Source: an uncultured Bacteroides sp.
Lineage (GTDB): Bacteria; Bacteroidota; Bacteroidia; Bacteroidales; Bacteroidaceae
Direction of reading: 5' to 3'
DNA length: 36,475 bases
Assembly (NCBI GenBank): GCA_946628545.1
Contig: CAMOWU010000027.1
Coordinates: 1-36,475, forward strand
Below the pieces are notes generated by a model. The model was not told the origin of the DNA. It did no database searches and was given only the letters and a program-made list of their open reading frames with translations. Numbering within the stretch: position 1 is the first letter of the stretch; every line of letters begins with the position of its first letter. The position numbers and the translations under genes are program-made. This document shows positions 7,295 through 16,506 of the stretch, one piece after another.

Positions 7295-7786
7295 ATGATT
7301 CAGCGAATACAAACCGTATATATGGCGATAGCCTGTGTGCTGTGCATCCTCTGTCTGTGTTCAGACTTGGGTCGTTTCATGGTGGCAGGTGTTGAGGCTG
7401 CTTCCTTTTCCAACTTCAACTTCAATGTGGTGGAAGGAGGCAGTTTGTCCAGCATGGCGGAAAGTGGTCCTTGGGGATTGAGCATACTCATGTTCATGAT
7501 CATCTTCCTGCTGATCATTGCCATCATGCTTTTCCGCAAGCGCATGCGTCAGGTACGCCTCCTGTCGTTGAGCTGCATCCTATTGGTCGGCTACATGATC
7601 ACCTATGCTTTCATAGCATGGGTCTATGACTCAAAGGTTGAAGCCGCCTTGCAGCCCGAGACATACTCCTTCCAACTGACAGCCGGTGCCATTTATCCAG
7701 TCATCGTCTTCATTCTCAATGCCATGGCCATCCATTACATCAAGAAAGACGAGGCACTGGTTCGTTCCCTCGACCGACTCAGATAA
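7295..7786 (+). CDS. DUF4293 family inner-membrane protein
   Basis: A 163-residue protein with four hydrophobic segments, roughly residues 7-25, 60-79, 88-110 and 130-150. It begins MIQRIQTVYMAIACVLCI, the usual opening of DUF4293 proteins (MIQRIQT-LYLL type). The family is small, restricted largely to Bacteroidetes and of unknown function. Its stable place next to rpoZ suggests co-transcription, but nothing in the sequence shows a link to RNA polymerase. No catalytic motif is visible. Confidence 0.85.
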   Translation: MIQRIQTVYMAIACVLCILCLCSDLGRFMVAGVEAASFSNFNFNVVEGGSLSSMAESGPWGLSILMFMIIFLLIIAIMLFRKRMRQVRLLSLSCILLVGYMITYAFIAWVYDSKVEAALQPETYSFQLTAGAIYPVIVFILNAMAIHYIKKDEALVRSLDRLR

Positions 7787-7825
7787 GGATTGAGGCGAGG
7801 GATATTGTCTTAAGAAAGATGAACA

Positions 7826-7851
7826 TACGGCAGGAATGCCGCACCTCCTAC
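7826..7851. repeat. Dispersed palindrome, family A, single arm
   Basis: A right arm only, with the hairpin CGGCAGGAATGCCG ending in CACCTCCTAC. The partner arm is missing. It lies between the DUF4293 gene and the Sel1-repeat gene. Confidence 0.8.
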
Positions 7852-7947
7852 TCCAGTTGTCATCATCGTTGTTTGAATCAGCAGCCATCTTTGACAACTG
7901 GAGATATTTATTACCACCCACAACACATCAACCCATTCATTGACAGG

Positions 7948-8658
7948 ATGAAACGACTTCAGTTCATACTTTTCTTGTCGCTCACTTCCCTCCTCATGAC
8001 CTCAACAGCCTGGGGGCAGGAGAAAAAAAGCGTATATCAGTTCATGCCGCAAACGAGCGACGAAGGATTGGAGGCTTTGATAGAGATAGCCCGCAGTGGC
8101 AACGCCCATGCGCAGTACAAACTGGGATGTATCTATCTGAACAGAGGCTTGGAGCCCACCAACATGCAGAAGTGCATCGACTGGCTGACCAGGTCGTCGG
8201 AACAGAACTTCGACTCCGCCCAGTACAAGCTGGCGCTTTGCTACTACGATGGCAAAGGCGTGGAACAAGACTTTGCAACAGCCCTCAAATGGTTTCGCAG
8301 GGCCGCCGATCAAGGTCATCAGTCCGCTATGTACTATGTAGGTAGGCTCTACGCCAGAGGCGAAGGTGTAGCATCCGACACCTTAGAAGCCAAGAAATGG
8401 ATCGACCAGGCGATAGCCATAGAAACTGAGAACAAAGAACTCACTCCCTATCAGAAACAGTTGAACGCCAACGCCACAGCCATCGTAAGGCGTCAGGCAG
8501 AGGGAGGCGACCCCTACGCACAGTATTTCCTGGGGCTCATCTACGAGGAAGGGAAGTATGCGGAAAAAGACTTGAACCAAGCCGCTGAATGGTTTGCCAA
8601 GGCTGCCGCACAAGGGCATCGCAAAGCCCAAGAACATCTCGACAAAATCAAAAAGTAG
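7948..8658 (+). CDS. Secreted Sel1-repeat protein
   Basis: From the ATG at 7948 the product is 236 residues with a clear signal peptide (MKRLQFILFLSLTSLLM ... TAWGQ). At least four Sel1-like repeats follow, recognisable by AQYKLGCIYLNRG, AQYKLALCYYDGKGVEQDFATA, AMYYVGRLYARGEGV and AQYFLGLIYEEGKYAEKDL. Each repeat is a helix pair of about 36 residues used for protein binding. The longer frame starting at 7819 is rejected because its first residues come from a dispersed palindrome and lie before the signal peptide. Sel1 proteins act as scaffolds in signalling or envelope maintenance; the partner here is not known. It may be expressed with mltG downstream. Confidence 0.82.
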   Translation: MKRLQFILFLSLTSLLMTSTAWGQEKKSVYQFMPQTSDEGLEALIEIARSGNAHAQYKLGCIYLNRGLEPTNMQKCIDWLTRSSEQNFDSAQYKLALCYYDGKGVEQDFATALKWFRRAADQGHQSAMYYVGRLYARGEGVASDTLEAKKWIDQAIAIETENKELTPYQKQLNANATAIVRRQAEGGDPYAQYFLGLIYEEGKYAEKDLNQAAEWFAKAAAQGHRKAQEHLDKIKK

Positions 8659-8677
8659 ATCCCATTTCCCCCAGAAA

Positions 8678-8752
8678 ATCGATTGAACGAAGAATCGATT
8701 AAACGAAGAATCGATTGAACGATTAATCGATTAAACGATTAAACGAAAGAAA
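8678..8752. repeat. AT-rich tandem array of about 16 bases with ATCGAT cores
   Basis: Four to five copies of an ATCGATTRAACGAWKA-like unit, each with the palindrome ATCGAT, lie between the Sel1 gene and mltG. A purine-rich run follows just before the mltG ATG. Confidence 0.85.
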
Positions 8753-8768
8753 AAAAAACCTTCCGCAA

Positions 8769-9776
8769 ATGAAGAAAGCACTACTGATACTCCTGGCCAT
8801 CGCGCTATGCGCTGGTGTCTATTGCGGCTACTGCCTTTTCGGCAAGGTGATGAACCATACAGAGACCGTCTATCTCTACCTCGACCGCGACGACGACATC
8901 GACTCCCTGAAGTCGAAACTCTTCGCACAGACCTCTCCCTCTCCCACCCTGGGTTTCGACCTTGGCACACGCCTGCTACGTATGGAAGGCAACTACAAAG
9001 GCCGCTACGCAGTGGAAACAGATGCATCCCTGCTGTCGGTGCTGCGTATGGTCCGCAACCACGCCCAGTCGCCTGTCAATGTAGTGGTACCCAGTGTCAG
9101 GACCGTCGAAGACCTCGCAGGCAGAATATCCGACAAACTGATGATCGACTCCGCCGAAATCGTCGAATTGCTTCACAGCGACACTTTGATGACCAGATTG
9201 GGCTACGACCACCAGACCTTCCTCGGCATGTTCATCCCCAACACCTACGAGATGTATTGGGACGTAAGCGCCGAGAATCTCGTGGAACGCCTGTACAAGG
9301 AGCATCAGACGTTCTGGAACGAAGAGCGCAAGGGAAAAGCGCAGGCACTGGGCATGAATGAGAACCAAGTAGCCACATTGGCCAGCATTGTTGACTCTGA
9401 ATCGGCCTACAACCCCGAGAAGCCCCGCATCGCCGGCCTCTACCTCAACCGCATGAAAAAAGGAATGTCGCTTCAGAGCGACCCCACAGTGATCTTCGCC
9501 TTGGGCGACTTCACCATCCGCCGTGTGCTCAACAAGCACCTGACCATCGATTCACCCTATAATACCTATAAATATAAAGGGTTGCCTCCAGGTCCCATCC
9601 GCATCCCGTCGATTGCAGGTCTTGACGCTGTGCTCAATCACGAAGACAACAATTATATCTATATGTGCGCCAAGGAGGACTTCTCTGGGAGCCACAACTT
9701 CGCTGTGACCTACAGTGAGCACCAAGCCAATGCACGTCGATACGTCAAAGCACTCAACGAAAGAGGCATCAAATGA
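8769..9776 (+). CDS. mltG: Endolytic murein transglycosylase MltG
   Basis: MltG cuts nascent glycan strands in the inner-membrane outer leaflet and sets their length. The 335-residue protein has one N-terminal transmembrane segment (about 4-24), a LysM-like region containing VPSVRTVEDLAGRIS, and the YceG catalytic domain. Family motifs are FLGMFIPNTYEMYW (150-163), SIVDSES with the likely catalytic Glu211, AGLYLNRMKKGMSLQSDPT and YNTYKYKGLPPGPI. The first acidic position of the usual IVExE motif is Asp here, but the second Glu is kept, so activity is expected. It lies between a Sel1 gene and, convergently, the BadF-like kinase. Confidence 0.94.
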   Translation: MKKALLILLAIALCAGVYCGYCLFGKVMNHTETVYLYLDRDDDIDSLKSKLFAQTSPSPTLGFDLGTRLLRMEGNYKGRYAVETDASLLSVLRMVRNHAQSPVNVVVPSVRTVEDLAGRISDKLMIDSAEIVELLHSDTLMTRLGYDHQTFLGMFIPNTYEMYWDVSAENLVERLYKEHQTFWNEERKGKAQALGMNENQVATLASIVDSESAYNPEKPRIAGLYLNRMKKGMSLQSDPTVIFALGDFTIRRVLNKHLTIDSPYNTYKYKGLPPGPIRIPSIAGLDAVLNHEDNNYIYMCAKEDFSGSHNFAVTYSEHQANARRYVKALNERGIK

Positions 9777-9831
9777 TTGAAGGTGGAAAATCCTTCAACA
9801 CCTACCGAAAGGCTATTGATATAGGTCCCCT

Positions 9832-10683
9832 TCAAGAAAGAGCGGTTTGCGCGTAGTGCTTGACCAGTCCTTCAATGGGTGCCCTCAACACCACTCCCAG
9901 TTGATAGCCATGGCGGTTGAGCGCCTCTTCCAATTCTGTACGGAAATAATAGGCTATTGAGCCAATGAAATGAACGCAGTCGCCACGTCGCGACTGCTTG
10001 TTTTTCACCACATTCCGACGCACGAACTCACTGAAGCAATCCACCAGGAAGGCATGTATCTGAGGATGTTGACGGTGGGCAGAACAAAACAGCGTCAGCG
10101 AGGCGAGAAAACGATTGGGCAAAGGCTGCCGATAGACCTTTTCCACCACCTCTGCCACGGTCAGTCCTGTTTCCCCGACAAAACAGTCGAAAAGTTCGTC
10201 AGAAAACTGTCTTTTGAACATATCGCCCACCAGCCGCTTGCCAATATACGCTCCACTGCCTTCGTCGCCCAAGATGTAGCCCAAGGCAGGAACATTGTCG
10301 GTCATTCGCACCCCGTCGTAGTAGCATGAGTTGGCACCCGTGCCCAAGATGCACACCATACCAGGTTTGTCGCCACATAGAGCCTTAGCGGCACCCAGCA
10401 TGTCGCTCCCCACCGTCACCGTATCAGGGTGGTTCAGCACTTCTGACAAACAACTTGCCACCAACGGGCATTTCTCTTCCGTGCATCCTGCGCCGAAGAA
10501 CCACACATCCTCCACCTTCCTGTCGCCCACAAGAGGCAGCAGGTCAGTTTTTATGATGTCCTGCATAGCTTCCTCACTCAGATGAAAGGGGTTGATGCCC
10601 TGCCCCTCCGCAAATTCTATGGTCGCCCCGTCAATGAGCGCCCAGGCAGTCTTGGTGCTGCCACTGTCTGCTATAATTCTCAT
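9832..10683 (-). CDS. BadF/BadG-family ATPase, GlcNAc-kinase-like
   Basis: From the ATG at 10683 the product is 283 residues. It opens MRIIADSGSTKTAWALIDG, with DSGSTKT as the phosphate-1 loop of the ASKHA fold; GTGANS (phosphate-2) and LGDEGSGAYIGKRL follow, then the adenosine-loop region FIGSIAYYF. This pattern is that of the N-acetylglucosamine kinase-like branch of the BadF/BadG/BcrA/BcrD family, common in Bacteroidales, where members phosphorylate amino sugars or recycled muropeptide sugars. Position next to mltG would fit cell-wall recycling, but this is only suggestive. The longer frame from 10737 is not supported: its first 18 residues are not family-like and would cross the shared intergenic region with the channel gene. 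Confidence 0.82.
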   Translation of the reverse strand: MRIIADSGSTKTAWALIDGATIEFAEGQGINPFHLSEEAMQDIIKTDLLPLVGDRKVEDVWFFGAGCTEEKCPLVASCLSEVLNHPDTVTVGSDMLGAAKALCGDKPGMVCILGTGANSCYYDGVRMTDNVPALGYILGDEGSGAYIGKRLVGDMFKRQFSDELFDCFVGETGLTVAEVVEKVYRQPLPNRFLASLTLFCSAHRQHPQIHAFLVDCFSEFVRRNVVKNKQSRRGDCVHFIGSIAYYFRTELEEALNRHGYQLGVVLRAPIEGLVKHYAQTALS

Positions 10684-10754
10684 ACTTTTTCTTAATTTAT
10701 GTGCGAAATTAGTAAAACAAATTGAAAGATGGCTCAAAATCGGAGATAAAGCAC

Positions 10755-10762
10755 TAATTTTG
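10755..10762 (+). promoter_or_regulatory. Probable -7 box for the MscS-type channel gene
   Basis: TAATTTTG lies 21 bases before the ATG at 10784. A matching TTTG at the right distance is not evident. Confidence 0.45.
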
Positions 10763-10783
10763 CATCATAAATCATTAAAGTAT

Positions 10784-13192
10784 ATGTTCAAGAGAATCAC
10801 CCTCACCCTCCTTCTCATGCTCGTCTTCAGCGTCAGCATGCAAGCTGTGCTCAAGGAAAAGGACCTGGCTCAGACCTTGGCTAACTTGCGCGTGGAGCTC
10901 CAGAAAAGCTACGACGACAAACTGGAGCAACAAGAGCGTTATCGCAACAACGCGCAGCTGATGAACCAGCGTGTGACCGAGTCGGCAAAGACGAGCAGCC
11001 AGATAGCGCTGATGCTCTACAGCCAGAAACGCGACTATGTCTTCGACATCGCCTACGCTTGCAGCGAGGCCATGGAGCTCTACCGCAGTTTCAACAAGAT
11101 CACGCTGCCTTTCACCAAATTCGAGGCGAACATGAACTCCGACATCGAGCGCTACACCGAACTCATCACCACCCTGGAGAACATCCCCGAATACATCCTC
11201 GAGACAGAAGAGGAAAAGGCAGACCGCAACGAGTGCCTCCGCACCGCCAAGGTGCTGCTCGACATCTGCAACGAACAGAAAACCACCCTTTTGGAAGCCG
11301 AGCGACGCTACGACAACACCAAAGAACGCTTGGGCAAGATGAACGACTATGCCCAGAAACGCTACCAAAGCCTGAAGGACGACGTCTTCCGCAACGGTGA
11401 CTACTCCTACCCCATGGTCATCGGCATGTTCAACCGTTTCTACCGCAATTCACGCACCGCTATGGAGGAGAAATACGTCTCGCGTCCGGGCGTGCGTTCT
11501 GAATGGGGAGCCCCCGCCTACATTTTCCTGTTCTCGTTCATTATTTCGTGGGTCATCATCTCCAGTATCATCAGCAACATCGTCATCCGCAACTTCCTGC
11601 CACGGAGAATCCGCAGGAACGAGGAATTCATCAAGAAACGATCCTGTCTGATCCAGGCATTCACCGCAGTGACCTTTGCCATCGCTGCCATGATCATCAG
11701 GTTCTTCGCTACCCACAACTTCTTCAATATGGCATCAGGCCTGCTCATTGAGTACGCATGGCTTATCGCCGCTATCCTCATCTCACTGCTGGTGCGTGTG
11801 CCAGGCGACAAAGTGAACAGGGCATACCGACTCTACGCACCCATCCTCACACTGGGTTTCATCGTCATCATCACTCGCATCCTGTTCGTACCCAGTCAGA
11901 TAGTGACGCTCATCTACGCTCCTATCATCATTCTCACCACAATATGGCAGATTTTCTCCATCTTGAAGAACCTGAAGAACATGCCGCGCTACGACATCGT
12001 CTGCTCATGGATTTCCGCCATCATCATGGTGGCAAGCTCTGTGATGTCGTGGATAGGTTTCGTGCTGATGGCTGTGCAGGTCTTGATCTGGTGGCTCTTC
12101 ATGCTCACCTTCATCCAGACCATCACCGCCTTTTACGACATCCTTCAGATGGCAGAGCGTAAATATGTGGGAAACAAGCTGCAGGAGTCAGGCTTAAGTC
12201 TTTCTAACCACCAAAAGGGTTACTTCATCCGCAAGACGTGGTTTTTCGACTTCCTCACCTACTGCTTTGTCCCCATCCTCAATGTGCTCTCCATCGCCTT
12301 CTCCATGTTGTTGGCATCAGAGGTATTCGATCTTTCCGACTGGGTGATTCAACTCTTCGACACCCCATTCATCCACGCACAGAACCTCATGACAGCCTCG
12401 CTTCAGACGGTGCTGCTCGTCGTCTGCCTCTTCTTCGTGTTCCGATATATTCACTACCTGCTGCGCAACCTCTATCTCGACCACGACCGCAACCGTTCGG
12501 GCGAGAGCCGCATGCAGACTACCTTGGGACGCAACCTCATCGCCATCGGTGTATGGGCAGTGTATATCATCCTTTCCATGACCTTGCTGAAGGTCAACCA
12601 GTCTGGCATCGCCATCATCACAGCAGGTCTTTCCACTGGTATCGGTTTCGCCATGAAAGACCTCCTGGAGAACTTCTTCTACGGCATGTCGTTGATGACG
12701 GGTCGCATCCGCGTGGGCGACGTCATCCAGTGCGAGGGAGTGCGCGGTACGGTAGAGAGCATCACCTACCAGAGCACACAGGTCCACACCTTCGACGGAG
12801 CGGTCATCTCTTTCCCCAACAGCCAGCTCTTCACCAAGAACTTCCAGAACTTGACCAAGAGCGACAAATACGAGAAGGTGTATGTGCCTATCGGCGTGGC
12901 CTACGGATCCGACCTCCCCATGGTGAAAGAAGTGCTTCGAAAGGAAGTCACCGACCTGCTTATCAACGAACGCGACAGCAATGGCGACACGCTCATCAAG
13001 CGCGACTACGGCGTGAAGGTGGTGATGAAGCAGTTTGGCGACAGTTCAGTGGATATGGTCGTCTTGTTCTGGATGCTGGTGAAGGACGAGGTGGCATGGA
13101 TCTGGCGTGTGCGTGAGCGCATCTACCAAGCCCTCAACGAGAACAACATCGAGATTCCATTCCCACAGCGCGACATCCACATGCGCAGTTAA
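10784..13192 (+). CDS. Large MscS-family mechanosensitive channel
   Basis: From the ATG at 10784 the product is about 802 residues. It has a signal-like N-terminus (MFKRITLTLLLMLVFSVSMQA), then about 210 residues of charged helical, coiled-coil-like periplasmic sequence, and about ten hydrophobic segments beginning near residue 245 (YIFLFSFIISWVIISSII). The MscS core is at the end: GIAIITAGLSTGIGFAMKDL is the pore helix, followed by GRIRVGDVIQCEGVRGTVESI and ISFPNSQLF of the beta-domain. Channels of this KefA/MscK-like build release solutes on osmotic downshock. Bacteroidetes carry several such long versions, so the exact gating signal is unknown. The start chosen follows a TAATTTTG box; the earlier frame overlaps the divergent kinase gene. 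Confidence 0.9.
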   Translation: MFKRITLTLLLMLVFSVSMQAVLKEKDLAQTLANLRVELQKSYDDKLEQQERYRNNAQLMNQRVTESAKTSSQIALMLYSQKRDYVFDIAYACSEAMELYRSFNKITLPFTKFEANMNSDIERYTELITTLENIPEYILETEEEKADRNECLRTAKVLLDICNEQKTTLLEAERRYDNTKERLGKMNDYAQKRYQSLKDDVFRNGDYSYPMVIGMFNRFYRNSRTAMEEKYVSRPGVRSEWGAPAYIFLFSFIISWVIISSIISNIVIRNFLPRRIRRNEEFIKKRSCLIQAFTAVTFAIAAMIIRFFATHNFFNMASGLLIEYAWLIAAILISLLVRVPGDKVNRAYRLYAPILTLGFIVIITRILFVPSQIVTLIYAPIIILTTIWQIFSILKNLKNMPRYDIVCSWISAIIMVASSVMSWIGFVLMAVQVLIWWLFMLTFIQTITAFYDILQMAERKYVGNKLQESGLSLSNHQKGYFIRKTWFFDFLTYCFVPILNVLSIAFSMLLASEVFDLSDWVIQLFDTPFIHAQNLMTASLQTVLLVVCLFFVFRYIHYLLRNLYLDHDRNRSGESRMQTTLGRNLIAIGVWAVYIILSMTLLKVNQSGIAIITAGLSTGIGFAMKDLLENFFYGMSLMTGRIRVGDVIQCEGVRGTVESITYQSTQVHTFDGAVISFPNSQLFTKNFQNLTKSDKYEKVYVPIGVAYGSDLPMVKEVLRKEVTDLLINERDSNGDTLIKRDYGVKVVMKQFGDSSVDMVVLFWMLVKDEVAWIWRVRERIYQALNENNIEIPFPQRDIHMRS

Positions 13193-13197
13193 GGATG

Positions 13198-13296
13198 AGT
13201 TAAGAGTTAAGAAATTTTGTCCCGAATTAGAGAATTAAAGAATTTTTGGGTGACCGCAAGGCGGTCAAGAACATCACGAATTAGAGAATTTGAGTA
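13198..13296. repeat. GTTAAGA / GAATTAGAGAATT repeats with a small hairpin
   Basis: GTTAAGAGTTAAGAA and TTGTCCCGAATTAG repeat the string found after rpoZ. GAATTAGAGAATT occurs twice, on either side of the hairpin GACCGC-aag-GCGGTC (13252-13266). No gene is visible in this gap. Confidence 0.65.
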
Positions 13297-13302
13297 CATG
13301 AA

Positions 13303-14478
13303 ATGAGGGAAAAACTTTGGAATAGGAACTACATCAAGGTGATGACAGCCAATTTCACGCTGTTCTTCGCTTTCTATCTGCTTACACCCCTATTGCCCAT
13401 CTACCTGAAGGACAGTTTCAATGCCTCGAAGGACGTGATCGGCTTGGTGCTCTCCGGCTATACGGTACTTGCTCTGCTCGGACGCCCCATCACGGGTTAC
13501 CTGATCGACACCTACCCCCGCCGCACAGTCCTGCTCACTTGTTTCGCCCTTTTCTTCATCTTTTTCGGTGGTTACCTTGCCGCCTCATCGTTGTTGCTCT
13601 TCACCATCGTACGCACCCTCCATGGCATGCCCTTCGGTGCGCTGACCGTCGCCAACAGCACGGTGGCGATAGACGTGTTGCCTTCCTCGCGTCGCAATGA
13701 GGGCATCGGCTACTACGGACTGAGCAACAACCTCGCCATGGCGATAGCCCCGTCGGTGGGCATCTTCATCTACAAATACACCGACAACTTCCATCTTCTG
13801 TTCTGGATAGCGCTCGTTATCGCAGGAATAGGTTTGGCTGTGGATGCCACACTCAAGTTGCCCCAACGTCAGACGGTGAACAACAAACGCAAACTGACGC
13901 TCGACCGTTTCTTCCTCACCCGTGGATGGATGCTGGCTGTCAACATGGTGTTTCATGGTTTCTGTTTCGGTGTGCTGAGCAACTACCTGGCGATTTATGG
14001 CAAGGAAGTGCTGCACAAGACTGGTGGCACTGGCACTTACTTCATGTTGCTGAGTGTCGGTCTGGTGCTTTCGCGCCTGCAAGGTGCCAAAGGTCTTCGC
14101 GAGGGCAAGTTGACCCGCAATGTGGGTGAAGGCACGGTCATGTCGCTGATCGGCTACACCATCTTCGTGGCATTTCCTTCCGACTGGAGTTATTACCTGT
14201 CTGCCCTGCTCATCGGACTGGGCAACGGTCATCTCTGGCCTGGCTACCAAAACATGATCATCTCCATGGCGCGTCACGACCAGCGCGGAACCGCAAACTC
14301 CACCCTGCTTGTGGCATGGGATGTGGGCATCGGCCTGGGCGTGTTGGCTGGCGGCATGGTCTGCGAGCATCTGGGCTACTCCTCTTCTTTCTGGATGGTG
14401 GCTTTCGTCCACGCCCTGGCAGTGGCGATGTTCTTCCTCGCCACCAAAGCTTTCTTCGAGCGCCGCAGGTTGGAGTAA
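13303..14478 (+). CDS. MFS transporter, 12 transmembrane segments
   Basis: A 391-residue membrane protein with twelve hydrophobic segments and the MFS motif A-like loop GRPITGYLIDTYPRRTVLL between segments 2 and 3. Other landmarks are the segment-4 region RTLHGMPFGALTVANSTVAID and the segment-11 region GIGLGVLAGGMVCEHLGY. It should be a proton-coupled exporter or a sugar/metabolite permease in the inner membrane; arabinose-efflux-like permeases have this look. Nothing in the neighbours (a channel upstream, a repeat-flanked ATPase downstream) fixes the substrate. Confidence 0.88.
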   Translation: MREKLWNRNYIKVMTANFTLFFAFYLLTPLLPIYLKDSFNASKDVIGLVLSGYTVLALLGRPITGYLIDTYPRRTVLLTCFALFFIFFGGYLAASSLLLFTIVRTLHGMPFGALTVANSTVAIDVLPSSRRNEGIGYYGLSNNLAMAIAPSVGIFIYKYTDNFHLLFWIALVIAGIGLAVDATLKLPQRQTVNNKRKLTLDRFFLTRGWMLAVNMVFHGFCFGVLSNYLAIYGKEVLHKTGGTGTYFMLLSVGLVLSRLQGAKGLREGKLTRNVGEGTVMSLIGYTIFVAFPSDWSYYLSALLIGLGNGHLWPGYQNMIISMARHDQRGTANSTLLVAWDVGIGLGVLAGGMVCEHLGYSSSFWMVAFVHALAVAMFFLATKAFFERRRLE

Positions 14479-14537
14479 AAGAATGCTAAACCCGAATTCC
14501 GCAAAGCCAATGATCGAATAATTCTGAAAACGCAAAT

Positions 14538-14598
14538 GTAGGAGGTGCAGCATTCCTGCCGCACACAGGAATGTTCGGCAGGAATGCCGAACCTCCTA
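14538..14598. repeat. Dispersed palindrome, family A, two-arm copy 1 of a local pair
   Basis: Left arm carries TGCAGCATTCCTGCCGCA, with one unpaired change in the stem, and right arm TTCGGCAGGAATGCCGAA, joined by ACAGGAATG. It is preceded by GCAAAT, as is its neighbour at 14666-14727. Confidence 0.9.
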
Positions 14599-14665
14599 TT
14601 CCAAGCTGTCATGGTTGTCTTATCTCGAATTATCGAATTTGAGAATTTTATAGGCGAGGGCAAAT

Positions 14666-14727
14666 GTAGGAGGTGCGGCATTCCTGCCGCACACAAGAAT
14701 GTTCGGCAGGAATGCCGAACCTCCTAC
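14666..14727. repeat. Dispersed palindrome, family A, two-arm copy 2 of a local pair
   Basis: Nearly the same as 14538-14598 but with a fully paired left arm (TGCGGCA-ttcc-TGCCGCA). The 67 bases between the two copies hold AT-rich sequence with no gene. The pair looks like a local duplication upstream of the AAA/PD-(D/E)XK gene. Confidence 0.9.
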
Positions 14728-14840
14728 ATGATTATTCATGTTCTCAATGCCAAATTCTAATACGTGCGAAAAAACTATTTCTTTTTTGCAGTCTCAGAGA
14801 TTTTCATTATCTTTGTCCATCAAATCTGCAATACAACGAT

Positions 14841-16439
14841 ATGGGAACTTACATCAACTTAGGGAACGAAGGGTTCAAGACAAGTCGGCAGGATGAATAT
14901 GTCGATAAATCGGGCTTGATCAGCGAGATTAACAAAACCCTCAACACCAGGAAAAAATACAGTTGCGTGACGCGCTGTCGCCGTTTCGGCAAGTCCATGG
15001 CGGCTGAGATGCTCTGCGCCTACTATGACCGTTCATGCGACTCCAGGGAGTTGTTCGCCGACCTGCAAATAGCCAACGACCCCACGTTCGAGGAACACCT
15101 GAACAAGTATCCCGTCATCTACCTCGACATGACCTATTTCACCACACAAACCGGCGACAAGAACCGAATGGTGGAAATCATGACCGAGAAGGTGGAAAAG
15201 GATCTGCTGGACACCTATCCCGAGGTAAGACCCAAACTGAACGACAACGACGAATTGATTGATGTGTTGCTGGCCATCGCTTCAACCACAGGACAGAAGT
15301 TCATCATGATCATCGACGAGTGGGATGCCATCTGCCGCGAATTCCTCGGCGACGAAATCGCCATGAGAAAATATGTGGACTGGCTCCGTCAGTTGTTCAA
15401 GGGCAACAAGAGCGAGAGAGTCTTCGCTGGTGTCTATATGACCGGCATTCTACCCATCAAGAAGGACAACACACAGTCGGCACTCAACAACTTCAGGGAA
15501 TATTCTATGGTCACTCCTGGACGCCTCGCCTCCTTCTTCGGATTCACCAAGGACGAAGTGCGGGTGCTGTGCGACAAGCACGGTATGGACTTCGACGAGA
15601 TGGTGAAGTGGTACGACGGCTACCGAATCGGCAACGAGCCATCCATGTTCAACCCCAACTCCGTGATGCAAGCCCTCGATGCCAGGGAATGTGACAGTTT
15701 CTGGGCCACTACAGGTGCATTCGACACCGTAGCAGACTATATCAAGATGAACTACGAGGGGCTGAAGGACGACATCATCTATATGCTCGCAGGTGGGCGT
15801 TGCGAGGTGGATACAACAGGCTTCGAGAACGACTTGGCGGAAATCAAGAGCAAGGATGACGTGCTGACCGTGCTCATCCACTTAGGCTACCTCTCCTACG
15901 ACAAGACTGAAGGGGAATGCTACATCCCCAACAGAGAAGTGGCGGGCGAGATGGTCAATGCCGTGAAACGCAACAAATGGAAGGTTGTATCGGAGGCCAT
16001 CGACAACTCGAAGAAACTGCTGCAAGCCACGCTCAACCTCGATTCAGACCTCGTGGCTCAGGCTCTGGACAAGGTACACGAGGACAACACGTCCATCCTT
16101 GCCTACAACGACGAGAACTCGCTCTCATGCGTCGTCAACCTCGCTTACTACTACGCCAAAAACGACTACATCTTCTTCCGCGAACTTCCTTCAGGCAAAG
16201 GTTTCGCCGACATCGTGATGCTGCCTCGAAAGAACGTCAATAAGCCAGCCCTGGTGGTGGAACTGAAATACGACAAGGACGCCGACACTGCCATACGGCA
16301 AATCCACGAGCGTCGCTACACAGGGCAGCTGGCCGAATACACCAACGACATCCTCCTCGTAGCCATCAACTACGACAAGCAAACCAAGACCCACGACTGC
16401 CAGATTGAGCGTTGGGTGAACCACCCCAACTTGCTATAA
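14841..16439 (+). CDS. AAA-ATPase-like / PD-(D/E)XK nuclease-like protein
   Basis: From the ATG at 14841 the product is 532 residues. The N-terminal half is an AAA-ATPase-like domain (PF09820 type) with Walker A RRFGKS at 47-52 and Walker B IMIIDEWDA at about 155-163. The C-terminal part is a PD-(D/E)XK nuclease-like domain (PDDEXK_9 type): Asp457 in GFADIVMLP, Glu474 and Lys476 in VVELKYD, and Gln487 in AIRQI. All expected nuclease residues are kept. These two-domain proteins occur in many copies in Prevotella and Bacteroides; their biological role is not established, though mobile-element or defence links have been proposed. The gene is bracketed by dispersed palindromes (family A upstream, family B downstream). 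The longer frame from 14673 is rejected because it begins inside a palindrome. Confidence 0.9.
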   Translation: MGTYINLGNEGFKTSRQDEYVDKSGLISEINKTLNTRKKYSCVTRCRRFGKSMAAEMLCAYYDRSCDSRELFADLQIANDPTFEEHLNKYPVIYLDMTYFTTQTGDKNRMVEIMTEKVEKDLLDTYPEVRPKLNDNDELIDVLLAIASTTGQKFIMIIDEWDAICREFLGDEIAMRKYVDWLRQLFKGNKSERVFAGVYMTGILPIKKDNTQSALNNFREYSMVTPGRLASFFGFTKDEVRVLCDKHGMDFDEMVKWYDGYRIGNEPSMFNPNSVMQALDARECDSFWATTGAFDTVADYIKMNYEGLKDDIIYMLAGGRCEVDTTGFENDLAEIKSKDDVLTVLIHLGYLSYDKTEGECYIPNREVAGEMVNAVKRNKWKVVSEAIDNSKKLLQATLNLDSDLVAQALDKVHEDNTSILAYNDENSLSCVVNLAYYYAKNDYIFFRELPSGKGFADIVMLPRKNVNKPALVVELKYDKDADTAIRQIHERRYTGQLAEYTNDILLVAINYDKQTKTHDCQIERWVNHPNLL

Positions 16440-16506
16440 TGCAATATCGCTCATACGTGGCACTCCTATTTTACAAGCGTGTAATTTTTTTACTGATTGA
16501 CTGTTG

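Noticed and set aside
7819..7947. Longer N-terminus for the Sel1-repeat protein
   Set aside because: The extension begins in a palindrome and precedes a complete signal peptide at 7948.
14545..14760. 71-codon frame before the AAA/PD-(D/E)XK gene
   Set aside because: Its residues (QHSCRTQECSAGMPNLL) are translations of palindrome arms.
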